Shown here: in pieces, positions 1-5,633 of the stretch
Numbering within the stretch: the first letter of the stretch is position 1
How the letters are laid out: every line of letters begins with the position of its first letter
From: an uncultured cyanobacterium
GTDB lineage: Bacteria; Cyanobacteriota; Cyanobacteriia; PCC-6307; Cyanobiaceae
Length of the DNA: 10,034 nt
Assembly: GCA_903921295.1 (NCBI GenBank)
Contig: CAIXOZ010000004.1
Coordinates: forward strand, 1 to 10,034
Direction: 5' to 3'
The notes under the pieces: generated by a model
Seen by the model: only the letters and a program-made list of their open reading frames with translations
What the model was told of the DNA's origin: nothing
Database searches by the model: none
Translations under genes and position numbers: made by a program

Positions 1-1
1 C

Positions 2-1255
2 CCTGCAGAGCTTGAGGCCGATCTGGTTCTCTACAACACCTGCACGATCCGCGACAACGCCGAGCAGAAGGTCTACAGCTACCTGGGTCGTCAGGCCCAG
101 CGCAAACGCTGCAATCCCAGTCTCACCCTGGTGGTGGCCGGCTGCGTCGCCCAGCAGGAGGGGGCGGCCCTGTTGCGTCGTGTTCCCGAACTCGATCTGG
201 TGATGGGGCCCCAGCACGCCAACCGGCTCGAGGCCCTGCTCACTCAGGTCCACAGCGGCCAGCAGGTGGTGGCCACCGAGGAGCACCACATCCTTGAGGA
301 CATCACCACCGCCCGCCGCGATTCGACGGTCTGCGGCTGGGTGAATGTGATCTATGGCTGCAACGAGCGCTGCACCTACTGCGTGGTGCCTTCCGTGCGT
401 GGCAAGGAGCAATCCCGCCATCCCGAGGCGATCCGACTGGAGATGGAGGGGCTTGCCGCCCGGGGGTTCAAGGAGATCACCCTGCTTGGTCAGAACATCG
501 ATGCCTATGGCCGCGACCTGCCGGGGATCACGCCGGAGGGGCGACGGCAGCACACGCTCACCGATCTGCTCCAGGCCGTGCACGACGTGGAGGGAATCGA
601 GCGGATCCGCTTCGCCACCAGCCACCCGCGCTACTTCACCGAGCGTCTGATCGATGCCTGCGCCGATCTCCCCAAGGTCTGCGAGCACTTCCATATCCCC
701 TTTCAGAGTGGTGATGACGATGTGCTCAAGGCGATGGCTCGCGGCTACACGGTGGATCGCTATCGGCGCATCATCGAGCGCATCCGCGATCGGATGCCTG
801 ATGCGGCGATCAGCGCTGACGTGATCGTGGCCTTCCCTGGCGAAACCGATGCCCAATACCGCCGCACCCTCGATCTGATCGAGGAGATCGGCTTCGATCA
901 GGTCAACACCGCTGCCTATTCACCCCGTCCGAACACCCCGGCTGCCGACTGGCCCGATCAGCTCAGCGAAGCGGTGAAGGTGGAGCGCCTGCAGGAGATC
1001 AATGCCCTGGTGGAGCGCAAGGCTCGGGAGCGCAGCGCCCGTTATGCCGGCCGGGTCGAGCAGGTGCTGGTGGAGGGTCTCAATCCCAGGGATCCCGCCC
1101 AGGTGATGGGCCGCACCCGCACCAATCGGCTCACGTTCTTCCCCGCCGCCCGCAATCCTGCTCGACCCGAAGCGGGAACCTGGCAGGTGGGCGACCTGGT
1201 TGCGGTGCGGATCGAGGAGATCCGGGCGTTCTCCCTCAGTGGCTCCCTGGCCTGA
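2..1255 (+). CDS. miaB: tRNA-2-methylthio-N6-dimethylallyladenosine synthase MiaB (5' end outside window)
   Basis: Radical SAM methylthiotransferase that adds a methylthio group to N6-isopentenyl-adenosine 37 of tRNAs reading UNN codons; a cytosolic enzyme with two [4Fe-4S] clusters. The reading frame is open from base 2, giving 417 visible residues. About 40 N-terminal residues, including the first cluster cysteine, are missing. Visible in order: the end of the UPF0004 domain with cysteines in NTC (residue 14) and AGCVAQQ; the radical SAM CxxxCxxC motif GCNERCTYC (Cys 120, 124, 127) followed by VVPSVRGKEQSR, typical of MiaB rather than RimO; the radical SAM barrel; and a C-terminal TRAM RNA-binding domain from about residue 350, ending at TGA 1253-1255. 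The first in-frame alternative start (GTG 131) would delete the UPF0004 cysteines, so the gene must begin upstream of the window. A 101-base gap separates it from ddl. Confidence 0.96.
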   Translation, partial: PAELEADLVLYNTCTIRDNAEQKVYSYLGRQAQRKRCNPSLTLVVAGCVAQQEGAALLRRVPELDLVMGPQHANRLEALLTQVHSGQQVVATEEHHILEDITTARRDSTVCGWVNVIYGCNERCTYCVVPSVRGKEQSRHPEAIRLEMEGLAARGFKEITLLGQNIDAYGRDLPGITPEGRRQHTLTDLLQAVHDVEGIERIRFATSHPRYFTERLIDACADLPKVCEHFHIPFQSGDDDVLKAMARGYTVDRYRRIIERIRDRMPDAAISADVIVAFPGETDAQYRRTLDLIEEIGFDQVNTAAYSPRPNTPAADWPDQLSEAVKVERLQEINALVERKARERSARYAGRVEQVLVEGLNPRDPAQVMGRTRTNRLTFFPAARNPARPEAGTWQVGDLVAVRIEEIRAFSLSGSLA

Positions 1256-1356
1256 AGCCCTGGCGCTGAGGGCGGGAGGTCGGTGTCCCCTGCAGGGCGA
1301 TGCTGGCAATGCGGGAAGGCGCTGATACGGTTTGGCCGCCGATCCGTCGCTGTTTC

Positions 1357-2469
1357 ATGTCCGCCGCCGACCCCTGTCACATCGGCCTGGTCTTCGGTGG
1401 AGCCTCCGGGGAACACGCCATCTCGATTCGCTCCGCCGCCACGGTGGTCGGAGCCCTGAGCCGGGGCGCCAATGCCGAGCGCTACCGCCTGAGCTGCTTT
1501 TACATCGATCGCCTCGGGCGTTGGTGGCCCCCCCACATCGCCGAGCAGGTGCTGCGGGCCGGTGAGCTCGGTCTCGACCTGCTCGGTCAGCTGGAGAGCA
1601 GTGGCACAGCCGGATTCACGGTCCTGCCCAGCGGTGCTGAGGCGGTGCAGGTCTGGTTTCCGGTGCTCCATGGTCCCAATGGCGAGGACGGCACGATTCA
1701 GGGCCTGTTCACCCTGATGGGGGTGCCCTTCGTCGGCTCCGGTGTGCTCGGATCGGCCGTGGGGATGGACAAACTGGCGATGAAGGCGGCCTTTGCTGCC
1801 GCCGGATTGCCTCAGGTGGCCTATGCCGGTCTGGACAGGAGCCAGCTCGCCGAGCCGGGTACGCCAGCGGCCGAGGCGGTGCTGAACCGTCTGGAGCAAC
1901 AGCTGGGCTATCCCTGTTTCGTCAAACCGGCCAACCTCGGCTCCTCCGTGGGCATCAGCAAGGCCAGCAACCGTGCGGAGCTCGATGTCGGGCTGCGGGC
2001 TGCCGCCGCTCTCGATCGCCGTCTGGTGGTGGAGCGTGGCGTGGTGGCCAGGGAGCTGGAATGCGCTGTGCTGGGAACGGAGCGGCTGCAGGCTTCGGTG
2101 GTCGGTGAAATCTGCTTTGACGCCGACTGGTACGACTACGACACCAAGTACAGCGAGGGGCGGAGCCACACCGTCATTCCGGCGCTGGTGCCCGAGGCGA
2201 TTGCCGAGCGGGCTCGCCAGCTGGCCCTGGAGGCCTGCCTGGCCGTGGATGCCAGGGGCCTGGCCCGTGTCGATTTCTTCTACGCCGAGACCTCGGGGGA
2301 CCTGTGGCTGAACGAGATCAATACCCTGCCCGGCTTCACTTCCCAGAGCATGTACCCGATGCTCTGGGAGGCCAGTGGCACCTCCCTTGAGTCGCTGGTG
2401 CACCAATTGGTGCAAGGGGCACAAGAATGGGCGCTGTCCGCGTCGTCCCCAGGAGGCACGCAACCATGA
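1357..2469 (+). CDS. ddl: D-alanine--D-alanine ligase
   Basis: ATP-grasp ligase joining two D-alanines for the peptidoglycan stem peptide; cytosolic. From ATG 1357 it has 370 residues, close to the usual 350-370. Motifs: LVFGGASGEHAIS near the N-terminus (Glu20 binds the first D-Ala); HGPNGEDGTIQG at 105-116; FVKPANLGSSVGI at 188-200; the omega loop YDYDTKY with Lys264-Tyr265, where Tyr is the residue of true D-Ala-D-Ala ligases (Phe in D-lactate types); ARVDFF at 303-308 (Asp306) and NEINTLPGFT with Glu320 and Asn322 for magnesium. The frame opens upstream at ATG 1300, but that adds 19 unconserved residues before the usual HIGLVFGG start. No Shine-Dalgarno precedes 1357. Its TGA overlaps the next start codon as ATGA (2466-2469), so translation of the next gene is probably coupled. 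Confidence 0.96.
   Translation: MSAADPCHIGLVFGGASGEHAISIRSAATVVGALSRGANAERYRLSCFYIDRLGRWWPPHIAEQVLRAGELGLDLLGQLESSGTAGFTVLPSGAEAVQVWFPVLHGPNGEDGTIQGLFTLMGVPFVGSGVLGSAVGMDKLAMKAAFAAAGLPQVAYAGLDRSQLAEPGTPAAEAVLNRLEQQLGYPCFVKPANLGSSVGISKASNRAELDVGLRAAAALDRRLVVERGVVARELECAVLGTERLQASVVGEICFDADWYDYDTKYSEGRSHTVIPALVPEAIAERARQLALEACLAVDARGLARVDFFYAETSGDLWLNEINTLPGFTSQSMYPMLWEASGTSLESLVHQLVQGAQEWALSASSPGGTQP
2451..2456 (+). promoter_or_regulatory. Strong Shine-Dalgarno for the 136-residue membrane protein
   Basis: AGGAGG, a full anti-16S match, lies inside the end of ddl and 9 bases before ATG 2466. It decides the start of the downstream gene: the longer frame from ATG 2427 would place this site inside the coding region. 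Such a perfect site is notable here, because most other starts in the window have weak or no Shine-Dalgarno sequence. Confidence 0.8.
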
Positions 2470-2876
2470 CCCATGGGTTGCTCTGGCTGCCGCTGCTGCT
2501 GGTGTTCGTGCTGCTGCCGGCCCTGGGCTGGCTGGAGCGCCGCCGGCAGCGCCTGTTCCGTGCCTGGGCCGAGGGGGCGGAACTGGCCAAACTCGATGGT
2601 TGCGGTGCCGCCCGGCTGCTTGATGGCCAGCTCAGCTGGAGCACCTTTGAGGCCGGTGCGCTGAAACCGGTCGGCAGCTTTGAGATCAAGCAGCTGGAGC
2701 TGGTGGAGCTGATGGCCCTGGGATCGGGCGATGCCCCGCTCACCGATGAGGCCCAGGGCAGCTGTCGCCTGCGTCTGGTCGGCGGAGGACAGCATCGGGA
2801 TCTTCCCTTCGCCGATGCCGAACGGGCCCGCCGCTGGATGCAGGAGTTGATGCTTCGATCCCGTTGCGACCTCTGA
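2466..2876 (+). CDS. Small single-pass membrane protein between ddl and ftsQ, function unknown
   Basis: I do not recognise a named family. From ATG 2466, 136 residues are encoded. Residues 4-20 form one hydrophobic helix (LLWLPLLLVFVLLPALG), followed at once by an Arg-rich stretch (LERRRQRLFR), which predicts an N-out, C-in anchor with a cytoplasmic body. The body (about 36-128) has alternating strand-like segments (SFEIKQLELVELMAL, CRLRLVGG) and a final amphipathic helix (FADAERARRWMQELM). That pattern resembles the last strand and helix of a PH-like fold, which is inference only. The start overlaps the ddl stop (ATGA) and its TGA (2874-2876) shares base 2876 with the ftsQ ATG, so it sits tightly coupled inside a wall/division unit. 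A role in peptidoglycan synthesis or the divisome is suggested by position alone. Confidence 0.85.
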   Translation: MTHGLLWLPLLLVFVLLPALGWLERRRQRLFRAWAEGAELAKLDGCGAARLLDGQLSWSTFEAGALKPVGSFEIKQLELVELMALGSGDAPLTDEAQGSCRLRLVGGGQHRDLPFADAERARRWMQELMLRSRCDL

Positions 2877-3700
2877 TGACCGAGAGCCGATCCCCGGCGG
2901 CGGCCCATCGGGAGCAGCGTCGCCGGGAGAAGCGACGTGAGCGTTGGCGCAATCTCTGGAGGCTCCTCGTGTTCAGCGCCGCCGGCAGCGGCCTGGCGAT
3001 GGTTCTGCTGCGTCAGGGCTGGATGCTCCAGGGGCCGAGCCAGCTTGAGGTCCGCGGCAGCCGTCTGGTGACCACAGCGCAGGTGGTGGAGGCCGGGGCG
3101 TTGCAGTTTCCGATGCCTTTGCTGTCAGTCGAGCCCAGCCAGCTGGCCGAACGGATCAGCGCCTCTCTGCCGGTGGAGCAGGTCCAGGTCAGTCGGTTGA
3201 TGCTGCCGCCCAGGCTGCGCATTCAGCTCGTTGATCGACAGGCGGTGGCCAGGGCTGAACGGCCGGGACCCCAGGGCCCCGTCGGCGGTTACGTCGACCG
3301 CCGTGGCAACTGGATGGTGCTCCATCAGCAGGGACGCCTCTCTCCCGAAGCTGCGCGGCGGTTGGTGAAGGGCTGGCAGCCTGAGCATCGCTCGGCCCTC
3401 GCCCTGATCCTCCAGCGGGCCGATCAGCTGGGCGGCACCATCGAAACGATCGAGTTCAAGGCGGATGGCAGTCTCTGGCTGCGCCTTCATCCCCTGGGCC
3501 TGGTGCGGCTCGGCCAGGGCGAGGAGTTGCTTCCGAGACGACTGGATGTGCTGGCGCATCTTTCCACGACGCTGCCGCAGCGTCTGCAGGGCCGGACTCT
3601 GGAAGCGATCGATCTCACCGATCCCAAGCATCCGGAACTGTCGTTGCCGGCGCCCCCGGCTGGCCGACAGCGTGCCGTGGGCCAACCGGCCCGCGATTGA
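2876..3700 (+). CDS. ftsQ: Cell division protein FtsQ/DivIB
   Basis: Bitopic divisome protein that links early Z-ring components to the septal peptidoglycan synthase complex (FtsW/FtsI and partners); its bulk is periplasmic. From ATG 2876 it has 274 residues. A basic cytoplasmic tail (HREQRRREKRRERWR, 11-25) precedes one transmembrane helix at about 27-45. A POTRA domain (about 51-121) begins ILE-like with QLEVRGSRLVTTAQVVEA and ends RLRIQLVDRQAVA. The beta domain ends with EAIDLTDPKHPEL (243-254), the usual FtsQ closing motif. The TTG at 2864 in the same frame is the only earlier start and is less likely than the ATG, which overlaps the previous stop as TGATG. There is no Shine-Dalgarno, so coupled re-initiation is expected. 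No ftsA, murB or murC lies alongside, consistent with the dispersed dcw genes of cyanobacteria. Confidence 0.92.
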   Translation: MTESRSPAAAHREQRRREKRRERWRNLWRLLVFSAAGSGLAMVLLRQGWMLQGPSQLEVRGSRLVTTAQVVEAGALQFPMPLLSVEPSQLAERISASLPVEQVQVSRLMLPPRLRIQLVDRQAVARAERPGPQGPVGGYVDRRGNWMVLHQQGRLSPEAARRLVKGWQPEHRSALALILQRADQLGGTIETIEFKADGSLWLRLHPLGLVRLGQGEELLPRRLDVLAHLSTTLPQRLQGRTLEAIDLTDPKHPELSLPAPPAGRQRAVGQPARD

Positions 3701-3820
3701 TGCTGAGCCTCCGATGGATTCCTCTGGTGTGACAGCTGCGATGGATCGCAGGGCTCCGATGGCTCTTTCAATGGTCAGGGAAGCTTCAGTAACCCATGGC
3801 GGCAACACCCAACGCCCAGC

Positions 3821-3839
3821 GTTAGATCGGCTGTCTAAC
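3821..3839. promoter_or_regulatory. Perfect 6-7-6 inverted repeat upstream of ftsZ
   Basis: GTTAGA, seven bases (TCGGCTG), then TCTAAC form an exact inverted repeat in the ftsQ-ftsZ spacer, 236 bases before ATG 4075. There is no T-run after it, so it is more like an operator for a dimeric regulator than a terminator. Its function is inferred from symmetry and position only. Confidence 0.4.
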
Positions 3840-3851
3840 CCTGACAACCCC

Positions 3852-3876
3852 TTGCGCAGCCAGGCCGAAGGCGCAA
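3852..3876. promoter_or_regulatory. Second inverted repeat upstream of ftsZ
   Basis: TTGCGC and GCGCAA (3852-3857 and 3871-3876) are exact complements with 13 bases between them. A smaller GTGT-A-ACAC symmetry follows at 3879-3887. Together with the repeat at 3821-3839 they crowd into 67 bases just ahead of a candidate -10 box, as expected for a regulated promoter. They could equally be RNA hairpins of a transcript reading through from ftsQ. Confidence 0.35.
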
Positions 3877-3914
3877 AGGTGTAACACACTTTCGTGGCCA
3901 GCCCCGGGGCCGGA

Positions 3915-3920
3915 CATAAT
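3915..3920 (+). promoter_or_regulatory. Candidate -10 box of the ftsZ promoter
   Basis: CATAAT matches the sigma70-type TATAAT at five of six positions and is the best AT-rich hexamer I see in this GC-rich spacer. No good -35 lies 16-19 bases upstream (TTCGTG at 3891-3896 is poor). If this box is used, transcription begins near 3927, downstream of the ATG at 3919, so that ATG could not be the start and ATG 4075 would serve. Confidence 0.35.
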
Positions 3921-4074
3921 GCAGCCACAGAGCAACGGTGCCCAGGCTTCCACGGACGATGCCCGGAGGGGGTCTCTCTCCAGGGATATTCCCCGGGAAG
4001 TCCATCCCAGGGAATCGTTCCTCAGGGATGATGGCCCAGCATCGGAAACCCCGGATTCATTTCTCAGAGCCGTG
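3919..4074 (+). other. In-frame upstream extension of ftsZ: leader or unusual N-terminal tail, with four phased repeats
   Basis: The ftsZ frame stays open 52 codons upstream of ATG 4075, to ATG 3919. It encodes a polar, low-complexity tail unlike conserved FtsZ sequence. Five of its seven arginines use AGG or AGA, whereas all 28 arginines from residue 53 onward use CGN, and its third positions are less GC-rich. Four related units occur at TCCAGGGA (3979-3986), TTCCCCGGGAA (3989-3999), TCCCAGGGA (4005-4013) and TCCTCAGGGA (4019-4028). They are in one frame at 12, 15 and 15 base steps, so they would encode SRD, PRE, PRE and LRD. The GGGA and TCCC halves alternate and can pair as small hairpins in more than one register. 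This could be a 5' leader with RNA or operator sites, or a recently gained disordered tail; the codon use favours a leader. Confidence 0.5.
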
Positions 4075-5169
4075 ATGTCCTCCAGTTCCAGCAGCGACAA
4101 CGGCATCGTCCCCAGTCAGAACGCGCGCATTGAGGTGATCGGTGTCGGCGGTGGTGGCAGCAATGCCGTCAATCGGATGATCGCCTCCGACCTTCAGGGA
4201 GTCGGCTATCGGGTGCTGAACACCGATGCCCAGGCCCTGCTCGGCTCTTCGGCCCAGCGCCGCGTCCAGCTTGGCCAGAAGCTCACCCGCGGTCTCGGTG
4301 CAGGCGGCAACCCGGTGATCGGCCAGAAGGCGGCTGAAGAGTCACGCGCCGAACTGCAGCAGTCGCTGGAAGGTTCCGATCTGGTGTTTATCGCCGCGGG
4401 CATGGGTGGTGGCACCGGCACCGGCGCGGCTCCCGTGGTGGCTGAAGTGGCCCGTGAGTGTGGTGCGCTCACCGTCGGCATCGTCACCAAGCCGTTCAGC
4501 TTTGAAGGCCGTCGGCGCATGCGCCAGGCCGAGGAGGGCATCGCCCGTCTGGCGGAGCATGTCGATACCCTGATCGTGATCCCCAACGACCGCCTGCGGG
4601 ATGCGGTGGCCAACGCCTCGATTCAGGACGCCTTCCGCACCGCTGACGACGTGCTCCGGGAGGGCGTCAAGGGAATCAGCGACATCATCACCAAGGCCGG
4701 TCTGGTCAACGTGGACTTCGCCGACGTGCGTTCGGTGATGGCGGATGCCGGCACGGCCCTGCTCGGCATCGGCGTCGGCTCGGGTCGCTCCCGTGCCCTC
4801 GAGGCGGCCCAGGCGGCGATCAGCAGCCCCCTGCTCGAATCGGCCCGCATCGATGGCGCCAAGGGCTGCGTCATCAACGTCCGCGGCGGCAAGGACATGA
4901 CCCTGGAGGACATGACCACCGCTTCCGAGGTGATTTACGACGTTGTCGATCCCGAGGCCAACATCATTGTCGGTGCCGTTCTTGATGACAGCCTCGACGG
5001 TGAGATCCATGTCACCGTGATTGTCACGGGCTTCGAAAGTGGTGGCAGCTACCGCTCCGAGCGTCGGCTCGAGCCCCTGGGCCAGGTGATCAGTGCCCCT
5101 CAGGAGCCCGGTGGGGCCTCGATCCCTCCGTTTCTGCTCAACCGTCAGAACCGCTCCAGCAAGCCCTGA
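4075..5169 (+). CDS. ftsZ: Cell division protein FtsZ (start preferred at 4075; 3919 also in frame)
   Basis: Tubulin-like GTPase that polymerises into the Z ring at mid-cell. From ATG 4075 it has 364 residues. After a short Ser-rich N-terminus comes IVPSQNARIEVIGVGGGGSNAVNRM in two adjoining pieces (residues 11-35), the start of the nucleotide-binding domain. The tubulin signature GGGTGTG is at 111-117. The T7 catalytic loop NVDFADV holds Asn212, Asp214 and Asp217. The C-terminal half is complete, followed by a short linker and the conserved end peptide GASIPPFLL (347-355), which binds membrane tethers and regulators. ATG 3919 in the same frame would give 416 residues; I prefer 4075 for the codon-use and promoter reasons given under the upstream extension, and because I recall picocyanobacterial FtsZ proteins having short N-termini. 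Neither start has a strong Shine-Dalgarno. Confidence 0.97.
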   Translation: MSSSSSSDNGIVPSQNARIEVIGVGGGGSNAVNRMIASDLQGVGYRVLNTDAQALLGSSAQRRVQLGQKLTRGLGAGGNPVIGQKAAEESRAELQQSLEGSDLVFIAAGMGGGTGTGAAPVVAEVARECGALTVGIVTKPFSFEGRRRMRQAEEGIARLAEHVDTLIVIPNDRLRDAVANASIQDAFRTADDVLREGVKGISDIITKAGLVNVDFADVRSVMADAGTALLGIGVGSGRSRALEAAQAAISSPLLESARIDGAKGCVINVRGGKDMTLEDMTTASEVIYDVVDPEANIIVGAVLDDSLDGEIHVTVIVTGFESGGSYRSERRLEPLGQVISAPQEPGGASIPPFLLNRQNRSSKP

Positions 5170-5172
5170 CCC

Positions 5173-5190
5173 TGCCGGCTCGCCTCGGCA
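5173..5190 (+). terminator. Weak hairpin just after ftsZ
   Basis: TGCCG (5173-5177) and CGGCA (5186-5190) can pair around an eight-base loop, beginning four bases after the ftsZ stop. No U-run follows (the next bases are ACCTTGTGG), so it is at best a weak or factor-assisted terminator or an mRNA end stabiliser. Confidence 0.25.
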
Positions 5191-5201
5191 ACCTTGTGGT
5201 G

Positions 5202-5417
5202 ATGGCTGACCCTCAGAACGTCTGGGTGGAGTCCTGGGGCCATGGCAGCTTTCTTCAGGACGGCCGCTTGCTGATCCGTGCGGCCCCGTGGGGCCACGCC
5301 CAAGGGGCTGAGGACCTAGCCAGGCTCGGCCCGATCACCGCGTCTGTCGGACCTTGGCACTGCCGGCCGGATCACTCCAGCATCGCTGCGTTTCGGAAGC
5401 GCGTGAAGCGCTCATAG
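5202..5417 (+). CDS. Possible 71-residue hypothetical protein after ftsZ
   Basis: An open frame from ATG 5202 (two in-frame GTG codons sit just upstream at 5196 and 5199) to TAG 5415-5417. I recognise no domain, transmembrane helix or signal peptide. The translation has several Trp residues (VWVESWGHG, APWGH, GPWHC) and a basic end (RKRVKRS). Roughly three-quarters of third positions are G or C, somewhat below the confident genes here, and no good Shine-Dalgarno precedes it. The 3' end overlaps a short protein-like frame on the other strand (5372-5509), so at least one of the two is spurious. It may be a small lineage-specific gene, a gene remnant or chance; I lean to chance or remnant. Confidence 0.25.
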   Translation: MADPQNVWVESWGHGSFLQDGRLLIRAAPWGHAQGAEDLARLGPITASVGPWHCRPDHSSIAAFRKRVKRS

Positions 5418-5509
5418 CGGTCTGGATAGCCACGTTCTGGCGCCGTCCATGGAATCGGCACGACCAGCAGAATGAAACGGTGTTCCGCTGTGTCAGCCAG
5501 GTGCCCTGA
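5372..5509 (-). other. Short protein-like open stretch on minus strand, possible gene remnant
   Basis: This minus-strand frame is open for 45 codons between two stops (5510-5512 and 5372-5374). From its only reasonable start, GTG 5461-5459, it would encode 29 residues: VPIPWTAPERGYPDRYERF then TRFRNAAMLE. The preceding codons read EHRFILLV. The aromatic- and Arg-rich composition looks more protein-like than typical random frames, but the frame is short, lacks an ATG or ribosome site, and is close downstream of ffs. It could be the decayed tail of a lost gene. I cannot name a family. Confidence 0.2.
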
Positions 5510-5539
5510 TCATCTCGCTGATCGTGGGCTGATTGGGGT

Positions 5540-5633
5540 GACCCGGAATCCACGCCTGCTCTGAGCATCCCGTGTGGCTGCTACCTTCCGGTCCTGACCA
5601 GGTTTGGGCGTCGGGGCCGCATGGGTCCGAGTC
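5540..5633 (-). ncRNA. ffs: Signal recognition particle RNA (small bacterial 4.5S type)
   Basis: The RNA scaffold of SRP binds Ffh and targets nascent membrane proteins to FtsY and the translocon. Read on the minus strand, the hallmark helix 8 is present: GG-UCAG-GACC-GGAA-GGU-AGCA-GCC, with the GGAA tetraloop at 5589-5586, the symmetric UCAG/AGCA Ffh-binding loop, and the closing A-U pair replacing the U-A of E. coli (GACC/GGU against GUCC/GGA), a compensatory change. Further out CCC pairs GGG. The outer stem GACUCGGA (5633-5626) pairs along its whole length with UCCGGGUC (5547-5540, one U-G), and CCAUGC pairs GCGUGG just inside it. This gives a 94-base RNA, the expected size for the Alu-less bacterial form. 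A -10-like TAGCAT ends seven bases before the predicted 5' end. No U-rich terminator is evident. The 5' end is antisense to the first panB codons. Confidence 0.93.

Noticed and set aside
1288..1297. CCCTGCAGGG palindrome in the miaB-ddl spacer
   Set aside because: Ten-base palindromes are common in GC-rich DNA; there is no nearby repeat or promoter context to give it meaning.
1300..1356. Upstream ATG for ddl
   Set aside because: The added 19 residues precede the usual Ddl start and have no similarity to it; ATG 1357 is favoured.
1042..2463. Minus-strand open frame of 473 codons over ddl
   Set aside because: Mirror of ddl codon structure, His/Gln/Gly-rich with no family resemblance; ddl on the other strand has all catalytic motifs.
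2864..2875. TTG start for ftsQ
   Set aside because: It adds only four residues; ATG 2876 forms a TGATG junction with the previous stop and is a stronger codon.
4342..5010. Minus-strand open frame of 222 codons inside ftsZ
   Set aside because: Shadow of ftsZ with low-complexity Asp/Gly/Ala/His translation; ftsZ is certain.
5282..5295. GGCCCC-GT-GGGGCC hairpin as a terminator
   Set aside because: It has no following U-run, lies over 110 bases past ftsZ, and is likely chance in GC-rich DNA.
5170..5539. tRNA gene in the spacer after ftsZ
   Set aside because: I looked on both strands for a T-arm (GGTTCRA-type) with a matching acceptor stem and found none.
5335..5568. Minus-strand 77-codon frame before panB
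   Set aside because: It starts inside the ffs RNA and shows no recognisable protein features; the structured RNA explains its 5' part.
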